From the NCBI GenBank assembly GCA_963678465.1, contig OY782858.1, positions 1-64,000 of the forward strand: a stretch of 64,000 nt of DNA. Reading direction: 5' to 3'. Positions 25,576 to 33,570 of this stretch are shown piece by piece; position 1 is the first letter of the stretch, and each line of letters starts with the position of its first letter. The notes under the pieces were generated by a model, which made no database searches, was not told the DNA's origin, and was given only the letters and a program-made list of their open reading frames with translations. The position numbers and the translations under genes were made by a program. The DNA comes from Paludibacter sp963678465. Lineage in GTDB: Bacteria; Bacteroidota; Bacteroidia; Bacteroidales; Paludibacteraceae.

Positions 25576-27780
25576 TTATTCTTTTATTCGTGTAATATTG
25601 TAATTTCCAGTGAATGAAATACTATTTCCTTCGAAAGTCACTGTGTGTTTTTTGTTTTTATCAAAATCTTTATTGATTGTAGTGAAAATATATTTAGCTC
25701 CGTTTTGTATTGAGAATTCAACAACAGTGTAATTTTCGTTTTCACTTATCAGCTTCAAATCAGTAATGATACTCTTAAACCCGGATGTTATTTCTCGCGA
25801 CAAATCGTAAAGTCCATGAGGTTCAATTATTGACACAAAACTATGATTTGTTGCTTTTGGCTGACGAATCATAAATGCTGTTTCGCTGCGCAGATTGAAT
25901 GATGGATCGTTTGCGCCTGTGCGGGTCAATAGTAATTCTGTGTTTGAATTGGTCAGGGTAGTTATGCTGTAAAAACGATTGCCGTTTACCCACGTGAAAT
26001 TAGCATTCTGATTGTTTGTTTTGCCTGCTGCTTCCACCCAAAGATGTTGATACCCATTATGCGACCCCAACGTTTTAAGCTCACTTACACTTTTATTATA
26101 TTTAAAATCAGTGGAAACCATTTGCCCTCTGTAATAAAAAGGTAAATCGTAAGTGTGTATGCTATCGGACTGAACTTTGAAGATATCTATTGTAACAGGA
26201 AATTCAAAATCTTCGGCACTGAGTAATGCGGTCGTTCGCATCATTTTTACTCCATTGTATGCATTGCTTTCGGAACCACAAACGATGTTTAAATTATTGT
26301 CAGAAAAGTCGTAATAATGAACGTCAGAATGAAATTTTGAAGATATCTTAATATTTCCATCAAAATGGCTTCTTTCATCTACGGTAACCGTATTATGAGC
26401 TATGGTTTGAGACGCAAATGTTTGATTTTCTTTAGTATAACCTCCTCCTGATTTTGGTTCGATGTTCAAAAAGCGAGCAGCTCCATAGTCAGGGAGAATT
26501 GAGTTCCCATTATCGAAAAGTGCTATGGATAGTTTATCGTAGTGACCGTGAGACAAACCATGCGATGTGGCTTTGTAAGTGAGACAAGTTTGAGTTTTTC
26601 CTTTGCCGGCTCTAAAAATAGCTATTCCTCCTTCATCTCCATTTTGTCCATCACGAAAGAATGTTGATTTAAATTCAAAAGCATTGATTTTTTCCTTTGA
26701 AACAGCCTTTGCTGTAGCCAAACCTTCTCCGGAAATTATGAAAGATTCCTGCTGACGTGCAATATCGAGTAATTGTTTGTTTGTTGGGTCATTTTTATAC
26801 GCAATATCCACAGCATAAACTATTTCCTGAGTTTTGTATGTCTTTTGCAGCGCATCATTTAAGTAAAAAATCTCGCCATTGTAGGCGCTTAGAATTAAAG
26901 TGTTTACAGCTTTTTTTAAAATGTCATCCCTGTAGTTGAAAATATTTAATTCGGGTTGTTGATTTTGAATCACTTGAGCAAAGGTCATGAATGGCCATAT
27001 AGCATATCGCTGATAATAAGGACCTTCAGTAAAGTAGCCATCAGGTGAAAACAATACATCCAGCTGACGGATAAAACCGGCTTTGCCATCTTTGTTTGAT
27101 CCATAAAGCGCTTTCTCCACCAAATCTTTGTCGCCCATTGCATAGCCAATCATACCAACTGAAGCTGTCGCCCATGTCCCATGATTATGCATTTTGTTGA
27201 AAACGGCATAATTGTTTGCATTGCCGTTGGAAATAAACTCAGCCATTGGATAAAACAGATTTTTTTCGATATAAGAACGGTCGGCTGCGCTGATAAAATT
27301 GTAGACACAATCGTAAGCATTCGCTGTGTGAAACAGCCAAACAGCTTCGTTAAGTGCTTGCCAGAATAGTTTGCCCGGAGTTTCAGAGTTTTGTGCCGGA
27401 TGCGTTCCAAGTGTTGGATACATCCCGGCATATTTTTTAAGCATATCAAGAACAAATTGTGCGTATTTTCTCTCGCCTGTAATTTGATATAACATGCCGG
27501 ATGCATTCATCTCGTAGTAATTATTCTTATGTTTTTCGTGTGTATAACCGCCACCTCCATCTTTGGGTACAGGCACAAGGATTTCCCTGGTAAGTGCGAC
27601 ATCTGCAATCGCTTTCAATTCATAATACGATTTGTCAAAAGCCGGATATTTGCCAATAGATTTTTTGATTTCTTTCACCGACTGGGATGTAAGAAATATG
27701 CCGGGATGCTGTGCTGCGTAAGCAACAGAGAATGTGAATAGTAAAATGAATGTAATCGTTTGTAATCTCAGTTTTTTCAT
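25576..27780 (-). CDS. PL17 exo-oligoalginate lyase (heparinase II/III fold)
   Basis: 734 residues. A signal peptide (about 1-22) precedes an alpha/alpha-toroid with NKMHNHGTWA (Asn199-His200), the PL17-typical GPYYQRYA (Tyr256), then a heparinase II/III beta domain starting near 380 with SHGLSHGHYDKLS. It cleaves alginate oligomers to unsaturated monouronates, probably in the periplasm. No sorting tag or lipobox is seen. First gene of block A, driven by an operator-flanked promoter at 27830-27859. Confidence 0.9.
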   Translation of the reverse strand: MKKLRLQTITFILLFTFSVAYAAQHPGIFLTSQSVKEIKKSIGKYPAFDKSYYELKAIADVALTREILVPVPKDGGGGYTHEKHKNNYYEMNASGMLYQITGERKYAQFVLDMLKKYAGMYPTLGTHPAQNSETPGKLFWQALNEAVWLFHTANAYDCVYNFISAADRSYIEKNLFYPMAEFISNGNANNYAVFNKMHNHGTWATASVGMIGYAMGDKDLVEKALYGSNKDGKAGFIRQLDVLFSPDGYFTEGPYYQRYAIWPFMTFAQVIQNQQPELNIFNYRDDILKKAVNTLILSAYNGEIFYLNDALQKTYKTQEIVYAVDIAYKNDPTNKQLLDIARQQESFIISGEGLATAKAVSKEKINAFEFKSTFFRDGQNGDEGGIAIFRAGKGKTQTCLTYKATSHGLSHGHYDKLSIALFDNGNSILPDYGAARFLNIEPKSGGGYTKENQTFASQTIAHNTVTVDERSHFDGNIKISSKFHSDVHYYDFSDNNLNIVCGSESNAYNGVKMMRTTALLSAEDFEFPVTIDIFKVQSDSIHTYDLPFYYRGQMVSTDFKYNKSVSELKTLGSHNGYQHLWVEAAGKTNNQNANFTWVNGNRFYSITTLTNSNTELLLTRTGANDPSFNLRSETAFMIRQPKATNHSFVSIIEPHGLYDLSREITSGFKSIITDLKLISENENYTVVEFSIQNGAKYIFTTINKDFDKNKKHTVTFEGNSISFTGNYNITRIKE

Positions 27781-27805
27781 TTTAATTTACTGTTGTTTGA
27801 TTTTA

Positions 27806-27817
27806 TTGGTCAACCAA
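27806..27817. promoter_or_regulatory. Putative GntR operator A1
   Basis: TTGGTCAACCAA: arms TTGGT/ACCAA are perfect. It lies just downstream of the expected transcription start of PL17. Its centre is 42 bp from operator A2, about four helical turns. Confidence 0.7.
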
Positions 27818-27829
27818 TTTTTATAAGCA

Positions 27830-27859
27830 CAAATATATAGATTTAAATTGGTCTACCAA
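27830..27859 (-). promoter_or_regulatory. Promoter of PUL block A (PL17 operon)
   Basis: The minus strand reads TTG (27857-27859), a 19-bp spacer and TATATTTG (27830-27837). The -33 TTG is the end of operator A2, so a bound repressor would block this promoter. Confidence 0.75.
27848..27859. promoter_or_regulatory. Putative GntR operator A2
   Basis: TTGGTCTACCAA, with perfect 5-bp arms, coincides with the -33 element of the block A promoter and lies 31 bp past the PL6 stop of block B. Confidence 0.72.
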
Positions 27860-27889
27860 AATATATTTTTAAGTTTTCTCCGAAAATTA

Positions 27890-29611
27890 TTAGCGAATAA
27901 TTATTTTTTCAGAAAAATGATTCCCCTTTTCTGTGATAAAGTTCAGAATGTAAATGCCTTTCTTAAGCGATTTGTCAAAAATAGTATTTGCTTTTATTGG
28001 CGAGTTTACCAGTTCGTTTCCTGATAAATTGTAAATACAGAGTCGCCCTGATTGATCTGATTTAATCTGTAATTCGGTGTTAACTATTTTATAATTAATG
28101 GGTTTATTTACTTCAAGATGATAAGTTCCTGTTGTTGGTTGACTGAAAAATGGTGCTCCAACACTTGTTTTCGAAGGCATTACTTTAGAAACGCTTCCGC
28201 TTATTTGGCTTGCACCCGGTATTTTTGCCGAAGTTCCCCGATCTCTGCCTCTTATGTCGTCCAATACACTACTATAGTCATCGGTTGAATAATTTAATAA
28301 ATCAGACGTCGATGAGGGTTCGTACATGTCAATCGTTGTTCCGGCTAAAGTCATTTTAGCGTCTTTTCCGGTAACAACCTGATTCGAATTATATGAAAAA
28401 TTGGTAAACAGTCCCTGATTCATAAGGTTATTTTTCCAGGTCACATTCATATTTACCACGTAGTTTTGGTCAATTGTAACATTGTTGTATCCTGACGAAG
28501 TATTGTAAATATGATTATGGGCGATAACCGAACCAATCGGAGCTAAAGTAAGAGAGCTGCTGCTGTTGTAATTAATCGAAAAGGCCTGTGAGCAATTTAC
28601 AATCGTATTAAAAGCAACAAAGGCATTTTTCACCTGAAAATATTCACTCAGGGCAGAGTTCTCCTTACCACGAACCAGACAAAGTGCTGCACGGTAACCT
28701 GTACCACGAAGATTTTCAAAATAGTTATTATAGACTTTATGATTTTCGCCAATTATTCTCACTCCGCCCGACTCTGAAACTCCATTGCCGAAAAAGTAAT
28801 TACCAGCAACCGTGCAGTTGTTCCCATGTCTTAGAGTCAGCATGCCTTTACATTCAAGGAAGAGATTGTTCGAATATATATTTCCGCAGGATTTGTTTGA
28901 AATTACTTCTATTTCGCCATTACACTTTTCGAAAAAATTGCCCGAAACAGTTACATTGGCTGTGGTCAGTGATGTAGAGCTATCGCCAATGCGAATAATT
29001 TCTTGTCCGTTAAGTTCATTTCCATTTCCATCAAAATTTGCATTGCGATAACCAAAATAATTGTTTGAAATAACATGATTTACAGTTAGTCCGCTTGTGA
29101 GCCAGACCACTAATAAAGTACCGGAGTTAGTTTTGTTTTCGAACGAACAATGATTAACCGTGTTATTTGTTCCGTAAAGCGATATCCATTTGCTGTCGAC
29201 AGTGTTGTTGATTGGATTGTAGTTGGTTATGGTTGAGTTTTCCAGAATACTATTGTGTGCCAGTTCCGAAGTTGATGTTCTGAATTCGACAACCGGAGCA
29301 CCACTTAATGTTCCGTTTTTGAAATATAAACCGGATACGATGATGTAATTTCCCGAAAATGAGAGGCGTGAGTTCCCGTTTAGTATTACGTTTCCGGGCG
29401 ATTCAGCTATCAGCACTACAGGTTGAAGTGCCGTTCCGTTTGCTTTAAGTGAAATAGCCTGATTTGTCCATGTGCCGTTTTTCATTACAATTGTATCGCC
29501 TGCTGTCCAGGTTCCATTATTTATAGTGGAAGCAGTTGTAACTATTGTTCGTCGGGCATAGACTGTACCGATTGAAAAGAGTATAATTAAACAAGTCAAA
29601 AAATATTTCAC
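27890..29611 (-). CDS. PL6 polysaccharide lyase with T9SS sorting domain
   Basis: 573 residues. A signal peptide (about 1-19) and one parallel beta-helix of the chondroitinase B/alginate lyase family. The catalytic pair is seen as Lys240 (VISNKSC) and Arg261 (LRHG), 21 residues apart as in characterised PL6 enzymes. The C-terminal about 70 residues form a type IX sorting domain (LCIYNLSGNEL to EKIIIR), so it is exported to the cell surface or medium. Last gene of block B, preceded by a strong hairpin. Confidence 0.87.
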   Translation of the reverse strand: MKYFLTCLIILFSIGTVYARRTIVTTASTINNGTWTAGDTIVMKNGTWTNQAISLKANGTALQPVVLIAESPGNVILNGNSRLSFSGNYIIVSGLYFKNGTLSGAPVVEFRTSTSELAHNSILENSTITNYNPINNTVDSKWISLYGTNNTVNHCSFENKTNSGTLLVVWLTSGLTVNHVISNNYFGYRNANFDGNGNELNGQEIIRIGDSSTSLTTANVTVSGNFFEKCNGEIEVISNKSCGNIYSNNLFLECKGMLTLRHGNNCTVAGNYFFGNGVSESGGVRIIGENHKVYNNYFENLRGTGYRAALCLVRGKENSALSEYFQVKNAFVAFNTIVNCSQAFSINYNSSSSLTLAPIGSVIAHNHIYNTSSGYNNVTIDQNYVVNMNVTWKNNLMNQGLFTNFSYNSNQVVTGKDAKMTLAGTTIDMYEPSSTSDLLNYSTDDYSSVLDDIRGRDRGTSAKIPGASQISGSVSKVMPSKTSVGAPFFSQPTTGTYHLEVNKPINYKIVNTELQIKSDQSGRLCIYNLSGNELVNSPIKANTIFDKSLKKGIYILNFITEKGNHFSEKIIIR

Positions 29612-29683
29612 GTTTCTGAATGTGTTTTATGATTCTGAAAATAAGAGTTTTTAATTCTTTTGTATAAGGATTAGAATCTGAAA

Positions 29684-29721
29684 TATTCAGTGATCCGAAA
29701 CTAAGTCCGGATCACTGAATA
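29684..29721 (-). other. Intra-operon hairpin before PL6
   Basis: A perfect 14-bp stem (TATTCAGTGATCCG at 29684-29697, CGGATCACTGAATA at 29708-29721, 10-nt loop) immediately after the upstream stop. No T-run follows, so an mRNA-processing or stability element is more likely than a terminator. Confidence 0.6.
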
Positions 29722-29726
29722 AGATG

Positions 29727-30767
29727 TTATTGGATACGAATCTTAGCAAATGATTTTATTCCATTGTTGTCGGTAAAATGAACGAGGTACAATCCAGCGT
29801 CCAGTTGAGTTGTAAATGAGCTTTCTGTTTTTGCAGAAAGTAATTCAACACCACTTAGCGAATAAACTTTTAGTTGACCTGCCGTACCGGAGATAATGTC
29901 TTTGTTGTGAGCATAAACATTGTGGAAATTTGACAGCGGTTGGCTTATACCCGATGTTATTCCCATCACAACAGATTCCCAGGTTTTTCCAACACGGATA
30001 TTCCCGATTTGTCCACCAATACCCCGTTGACGAATATTAATTTTCATTGGTGTTCCTGTTGAATAATCAGTTTGAGAGTCAGTTGTACTTAACTTGTTCA
30101 CTTGTTGTGCCTCAACTTTAGTTGGATCAGGGTTGATAAACAGAGTAATTACATCATTACTTGAGCCTTCAAATATTTCATATTTTGCTACCAAAAGATG
30201 GTTGATACCTGTTCCAAGTGTCATTGAAAGTGAAGCAGATGAACTTGCATCTAAAACAGAAGCTGTTGATGAATTTTTTGAAATTGAAAATATTACTTCA
30301 TCTCCTGCTGTATTGTTCTTTGCAAAAATACGTCCACGGGTAAAACTCGAAGCTTCAGAACCTTCAAAAGTGAAGAAGTCGCGGTGTGAACGGAATGAAG
30401 CCGGGTTGATATTGACGATGAAAGATGCATAAATTGCGCCTGATGCAGCAACTTTCAATGTGTCGTTTCCGGGAAAAATAATACGTTTTGTTGAGATTCG
30501 CTGTGTTGCCGTTGTAGCTCCGACTGCCGAGTCAAGTACTGCTACATGACCAGTGTTTGAACCGGGATAGTTAGAATAGAACAACGGAAATTCATCAATT
30601 TTAGGGCTAACGCCTAAATTATCACCTGATTTTGGTGACACGTACCAATTGTTGTAGTCTTCAAGGTTTCCATTTACGGTCGCCGTTTCAAAATTTTCAA
30701 TAAAAACCTGTGCATGAACTGTAAAAACCGTCATGCAGATAACTAAGAGTAAAATTCCTTTTTTCAT
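29727..30767 (-). CDS. Secreted beta-sandwich protein of unknown function with T9SS tag
   Basis: 346 residues from ATG 30767 (MKKGILLLVICMTV), which opens the signal peptide; the 41-residue longer frame would run into the previous gene. The mature part is beta-rich with GAIYASFIVN, LFINPDPTKVEA and IGNIRVGKTWESVV. These blocks also occur in the N-terminal 260 residues of the esterase at 33571-36459, so this is a free-standing copy of that module. The C-terminus is a type IX sorting domain. It is possibly a glycan-binding protein; no catalytic motif is recognised. Confidence 0.7.
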   Translation of the reverse strand: MKKGILLLVICMTVFTVHAQVFIENFETATVNGNLEDYNNWYVSPKSGDNLGVSPKIDEFPLFYSNYPGSNTGHVAVLDSAVGATTATQRISTKRIIFPGNDTLKVAASGAIYASFIVNINPASFRSHRDFFTFEGSEASSFTRGRIFAKNNTAGDEVIFSISKNSSTASVLDASSSASLSMTLGTGINHLLVAKYEIFEGSSNDVITLFINPDPTKVEAQQVNKLSTTDSQTDYSTGTPMKINIRQRGIGGQIGNIRVGKTWESVVMGITSGISQPLSNFHNVYAHNKDIISGTAGQLKVYSLSGVELLSAKTESSFTTQLDAGLYLVHFTDNNGIKSFAKIRIQ

Positions 30768-30798
30768 AACATTTATTTTTTTAGTAAAACAATTTATA

Positions 30799-31968
30799 TT
30801 AATATAATAGATAGTTGTTGTCTTTTCCTGTTGTTGGTAAAAGTCTATTGTATAGATTTTTGTAGAAAGGTTTTGAGAAGTGTTTATCAACTCTAAGTAG
30901 TTGCCAACATAATTCTTTTTGCACCTTATCCCAATCTCTGATTTGTTGATATGGAAATTCCGATTGAGGTTTACCGAGATAAGGCACTAAAAACTCAATT
31001 GCTTTTGATATGTTGCGGCCGTCATCAGAAGTCGCATTAAATAAATCGATGTTTAGCGACCTTGCCATTATTGCCATATCAATAAAATGAGTCAGATTAA
31101 ACACCGAATAACCAAAAGCAGTTGTACGAGCTAGTTCAAGTGGTTGAGATCCGTTAGGTTCAATTTGCTTAAAGAGTCGTTTTGCAGGAAATTCTTTGAT
31201 CACCTTTTCAGCAATATCATTTTTACCAACAAACAGCGCATATCGGGTTACCTGAATGTCGAAAGCCGTCCCATGATTATTTTTTGCATTATTTTCTTCT
31301 TGTCCGATTTCGGATGTAAGCATCCAGTCAAGATAATTGCAGAACCATGCTTTCAATCCTTCCTGATCTGCTTTGCTGAATTTTTTTGAACTTTTCAGAA
31401 GCTCAATACCATCTAGCATTTCTACAAATGAATAGGTGTCTAATACCCCTTCACCGCGACCTCTGCCTTCGTTGCGCCCGGGTATAGTTTGTCCGAAATT
31501 CATATTCGGATTCATTTTTGTTTCTTTATTGAGAAACCAGATGCTCAGATTCTCAACTGCTTTTGCTGCATATTTTTCGTCGTTAGTGAGATAGAAAGCT
31601 AACGAAAGCGTATAAATATTTCGTGCTGCTTTACCTAATGGTATTCTGTCGAGTTTATCAATTTCAGGATTAACGACACCATCTTTTCTTATATAAGGGA
31701 GTCCATCTGCTGTAGCCGGATTTGGCCACCAATAACGCCCCATACTCATATAATCGTGTTTGTCTCCACTGGGAGGTGTTATGGGCTTGTCCATTACAGT
31801 TATTATATTTGTAGTCAGATTTTTATCAGCTTCCCGAATCAGATACCTGGCCGCCTCAGAATTAAGCGTTTTCGCTTCATTAATGCTGCTCATGTTCCAT
31901 ATTTTGGGTTGAGCACAGATAGATATGCTACAAAATATAGTGAATATAAATACAATTTTTTTGTTCAT
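30799..31968 (-). CDS. Alginate lyase-family protein (PF05426; PL5/PL38-like)
   Basis: 389 residues with a signal peptide (about 1-19). The alpha-toroid has the shared blocks GRYWWPNP (about 78-84), YIRKDGVVNPE, GRGRGEGVLDT and AKNNHGTAFD (Asn231-His232, probable catalytic Asn/His). The same blocks appear in the N-terminal half of the fusion at 47959-50283. It should cleave mannuronate- or glucuronate-rich chains in the periplasm. Exact CAZy family (PL5 or PL38) cannot be settled by eye. Confidence 0.78.
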   Translation of the reverse strand: MNKKIVFIFTIFCSISICAQPKIWNMSSINEAKTLNSEAARYLIREADKNLTTNIITVMDKPITPPSGDKHDYMSMGRYWWPNPATADGLPYIRKDGVVNPEIDKLDRIPLGKAARNIYTLSLAFYLTNDEKYAAKAVENLSIWFLNKETKMNPNMNFGQTIPGRNEGRGRGEGVLDTYSFVEMLDGIELLKSSKKFSKADQEGLKAWFCNYLDWMLTSEIGQEENNAKNNHGTAFDIQVTRYALFVGKNDIAEKVIKEFPAKRLFKQIEPNGSQPLELARTTAFGYSVFNLTHFIDMAIMARSLNIDLFNATSDDGRNISKAIEFLVPYLGKPQSEFPYQQIRDWDKVQKELCWQLLRVDKHFSKPFYKNLYNRLLPTTGKDNNYLLY

Positions 31969-31998
31969 AAATGTATAATCTAAATTTTAAAAACTTGT

Positions 31999-33555
31999 TT
32001 ATTGATAATTGGTGGCTTTTATACCTTTAGATATTAATTCAAAATTATCTGTCCGAAATGGAGTTGCCGGAAAACCATCGATATTTTTTAGATTTGCATC
32101 TGTCCAGTTGGCCCAACCATAGCGTACCGCTATCGGATTTGTAATTCCTGCTGCGGAAACGACCACCTGATTTCCTATAATTTCTGCTTTAGCCGGTATG
32201 AATTTTTTATCGTCGCCACAGATACTAAATCCTTTCAATTCACCTTCTGAAGACAAACCTTTGTTTACAAAATCAAAATTCAAAATGGCTTTGTTGGCTT
32301 CAAATGTCACTGATTTGTAAACAGGGCCAGAGTAGGGGACATTCAATTTGTAAACCTGATTGAATGCTATAGCTGCTAAACACTCTCCAATAGGCTTTTT
32401 GTTGGTTGGATGAATTGTGTTTTTTTCGCCATAATCCAGTGAAACTGCCATCCCTGTATTTTTTACTTTTTGCCAGGTCATTAGTTGAGCTTCACGAAGT
32501 TCGGCCCACATGGGTCGGGTTCCGTATGATGGATGATCGTAGTTTGCTAACTGAACAAAGAGAAATGGCAGTTTTGGATTTTTAAGGTTGGATCTCCATT
32601 CCTCAATTAATGCCGGGAAGAGTGTCCTGTATTGCTCTGAACGAGGAGCATTAGCTTCGCCCTGATACCATATTACCCCTTTTGCAGTGAACGGAATAAT
32701 ACGTTTTTGCATTGTATTATATAATCCGTATGGACGTTTGTAATTATGATCACCCATGGGCTCAACCGGGCGAATTGCATTTGAAAATCCGGCTTTTACG
32801 GAATCAAAGTAGCTTTTCAATGCTCTATCGTAATTATTGTTGATTTCAACCATTTTTTCTTTACCAATATTGTTGATGTATTTTTCATAAGTTTCAACAA
32901 TAGGTGCGTGATTCGGGTTTTCGAGTAGTTTTTCACGACTCATCCAAACTTCAGCGGCAGTACCGCCTTTATAGCAGCATATTATCCCTACCGGAACATT
33001 CAATTTTGCTTGTAGTTCTTTGGCGAAGAAGTAAGCGACACCCGACATTGGGCCTACGTTTTTAGTCGTTGCTGTACGCCAGTTCATGTCTCCACGCGTA
33101 CGATCACCATCGTAAGTCAGTGCAGGAACCAACACAAAGCGTATGTTGTCGTTTTTTGCATTAGCAATTTCTTCTTTACTTCCGTCCGATTTTTCGAGTG
33201 TCCAGCCCATGTTTGATTGTCCTCCCGCAATCCAAACCTCTCCAACATATACTTCATTTAATTGTATAGAGTCATTAGAGCAGTAAGTTGTCATGCTGAA
33301 AGGTCCGCCGGCTTTCAGGTTATTCAGTGTTATTGTCCAGTTTCCTTTGGAGTCGGTTTTAGATTTAAAACTTTTACCCTGAATCTTTACTACTACATCT
33401 TTGACAGGGACTGCATTTCCCCAAACGAGTACTTTTGAGTTTTGTTGGAGTACAACACCTTCGTTGAATAGTTCTCCCAGTTTGAGTTTTTGGGCAAAAG
33501 TAAATGAGCTAAAAACCAGCAAACTAAAGATGAGAATATATATATTCTGTTTCAT
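31999..33555 (-). CDS. Sialate O-acetylesterase-like carbohydrate acetylesterase (SASA domain)
   Basis: 518 residues with a signal peptide (about 1-21). SGNH-type blocks: nucleophile Ser114 in AGGQSNMGW, the VIWYQGEANA block and a C-terminal HPTNK containing the catalytic His. It removes O-acetyl groups from sugars. In a uronate PUL this points to an acetylated substrate, such as bacterial alginate, rather than plain algal alginate. It lies between a lyase and a multidomain esterase in block B, with 15-30 bp gaps. Confidence 0.85.
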   Translation of the reverse strand: MKQNIYILIFSLLVFSSFTFAQKLKLGELFNEGVVLQQNSKVLVWGNAVPVKDVVVKIQGKSFKSKTDSKGNWTITLNNLKAGGPFSMTTYCSNDSIQLNEVYVGEVWIAGGQSNMGWTLEKSDGSKEEIANAKNDNIRFVLVPALTYDGDRTRGDMNWRTATTKNVGPMSGVAYFFAKELQAKLNVPVGIICCYKGGTAAEVWMSREKLLENPNHAPIVETYEKYINNIGKEKMVEINNNYDRALKSYFDSVKAGFSNAIRPVEPMGDHNYKRPYGLYNTMQKRIIPFTAKGVIWYQGEANAPRSEQYRTLFPALIEEWRSNLKNPKLPFLFVQLANYDHPSYGTRPMWAELREAQLMTWQKVKNTGMAVSLDYGEKNTIHPTNKKPIGECLAAIAFNQVYKLNVPYSGPVYKSVTFEANKAILNFDFVNKGLSSEGELKGFSICGDDKKFIPAKAEIIGNQVVVSAAGITNPIAVRYGWANWTDANLKNIDGFPATPFRTDNFELISKGIKATNYQ

Positions 33556-33570
33556 ATGTTTATTAAGAGA

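Noticed and set aside
30768..30890. A 41-codon extension of the beta-sandwich protein
   Set aside because: It overlaps the upstream lyase gene, and the signal peptide starts only at ATG 30767.
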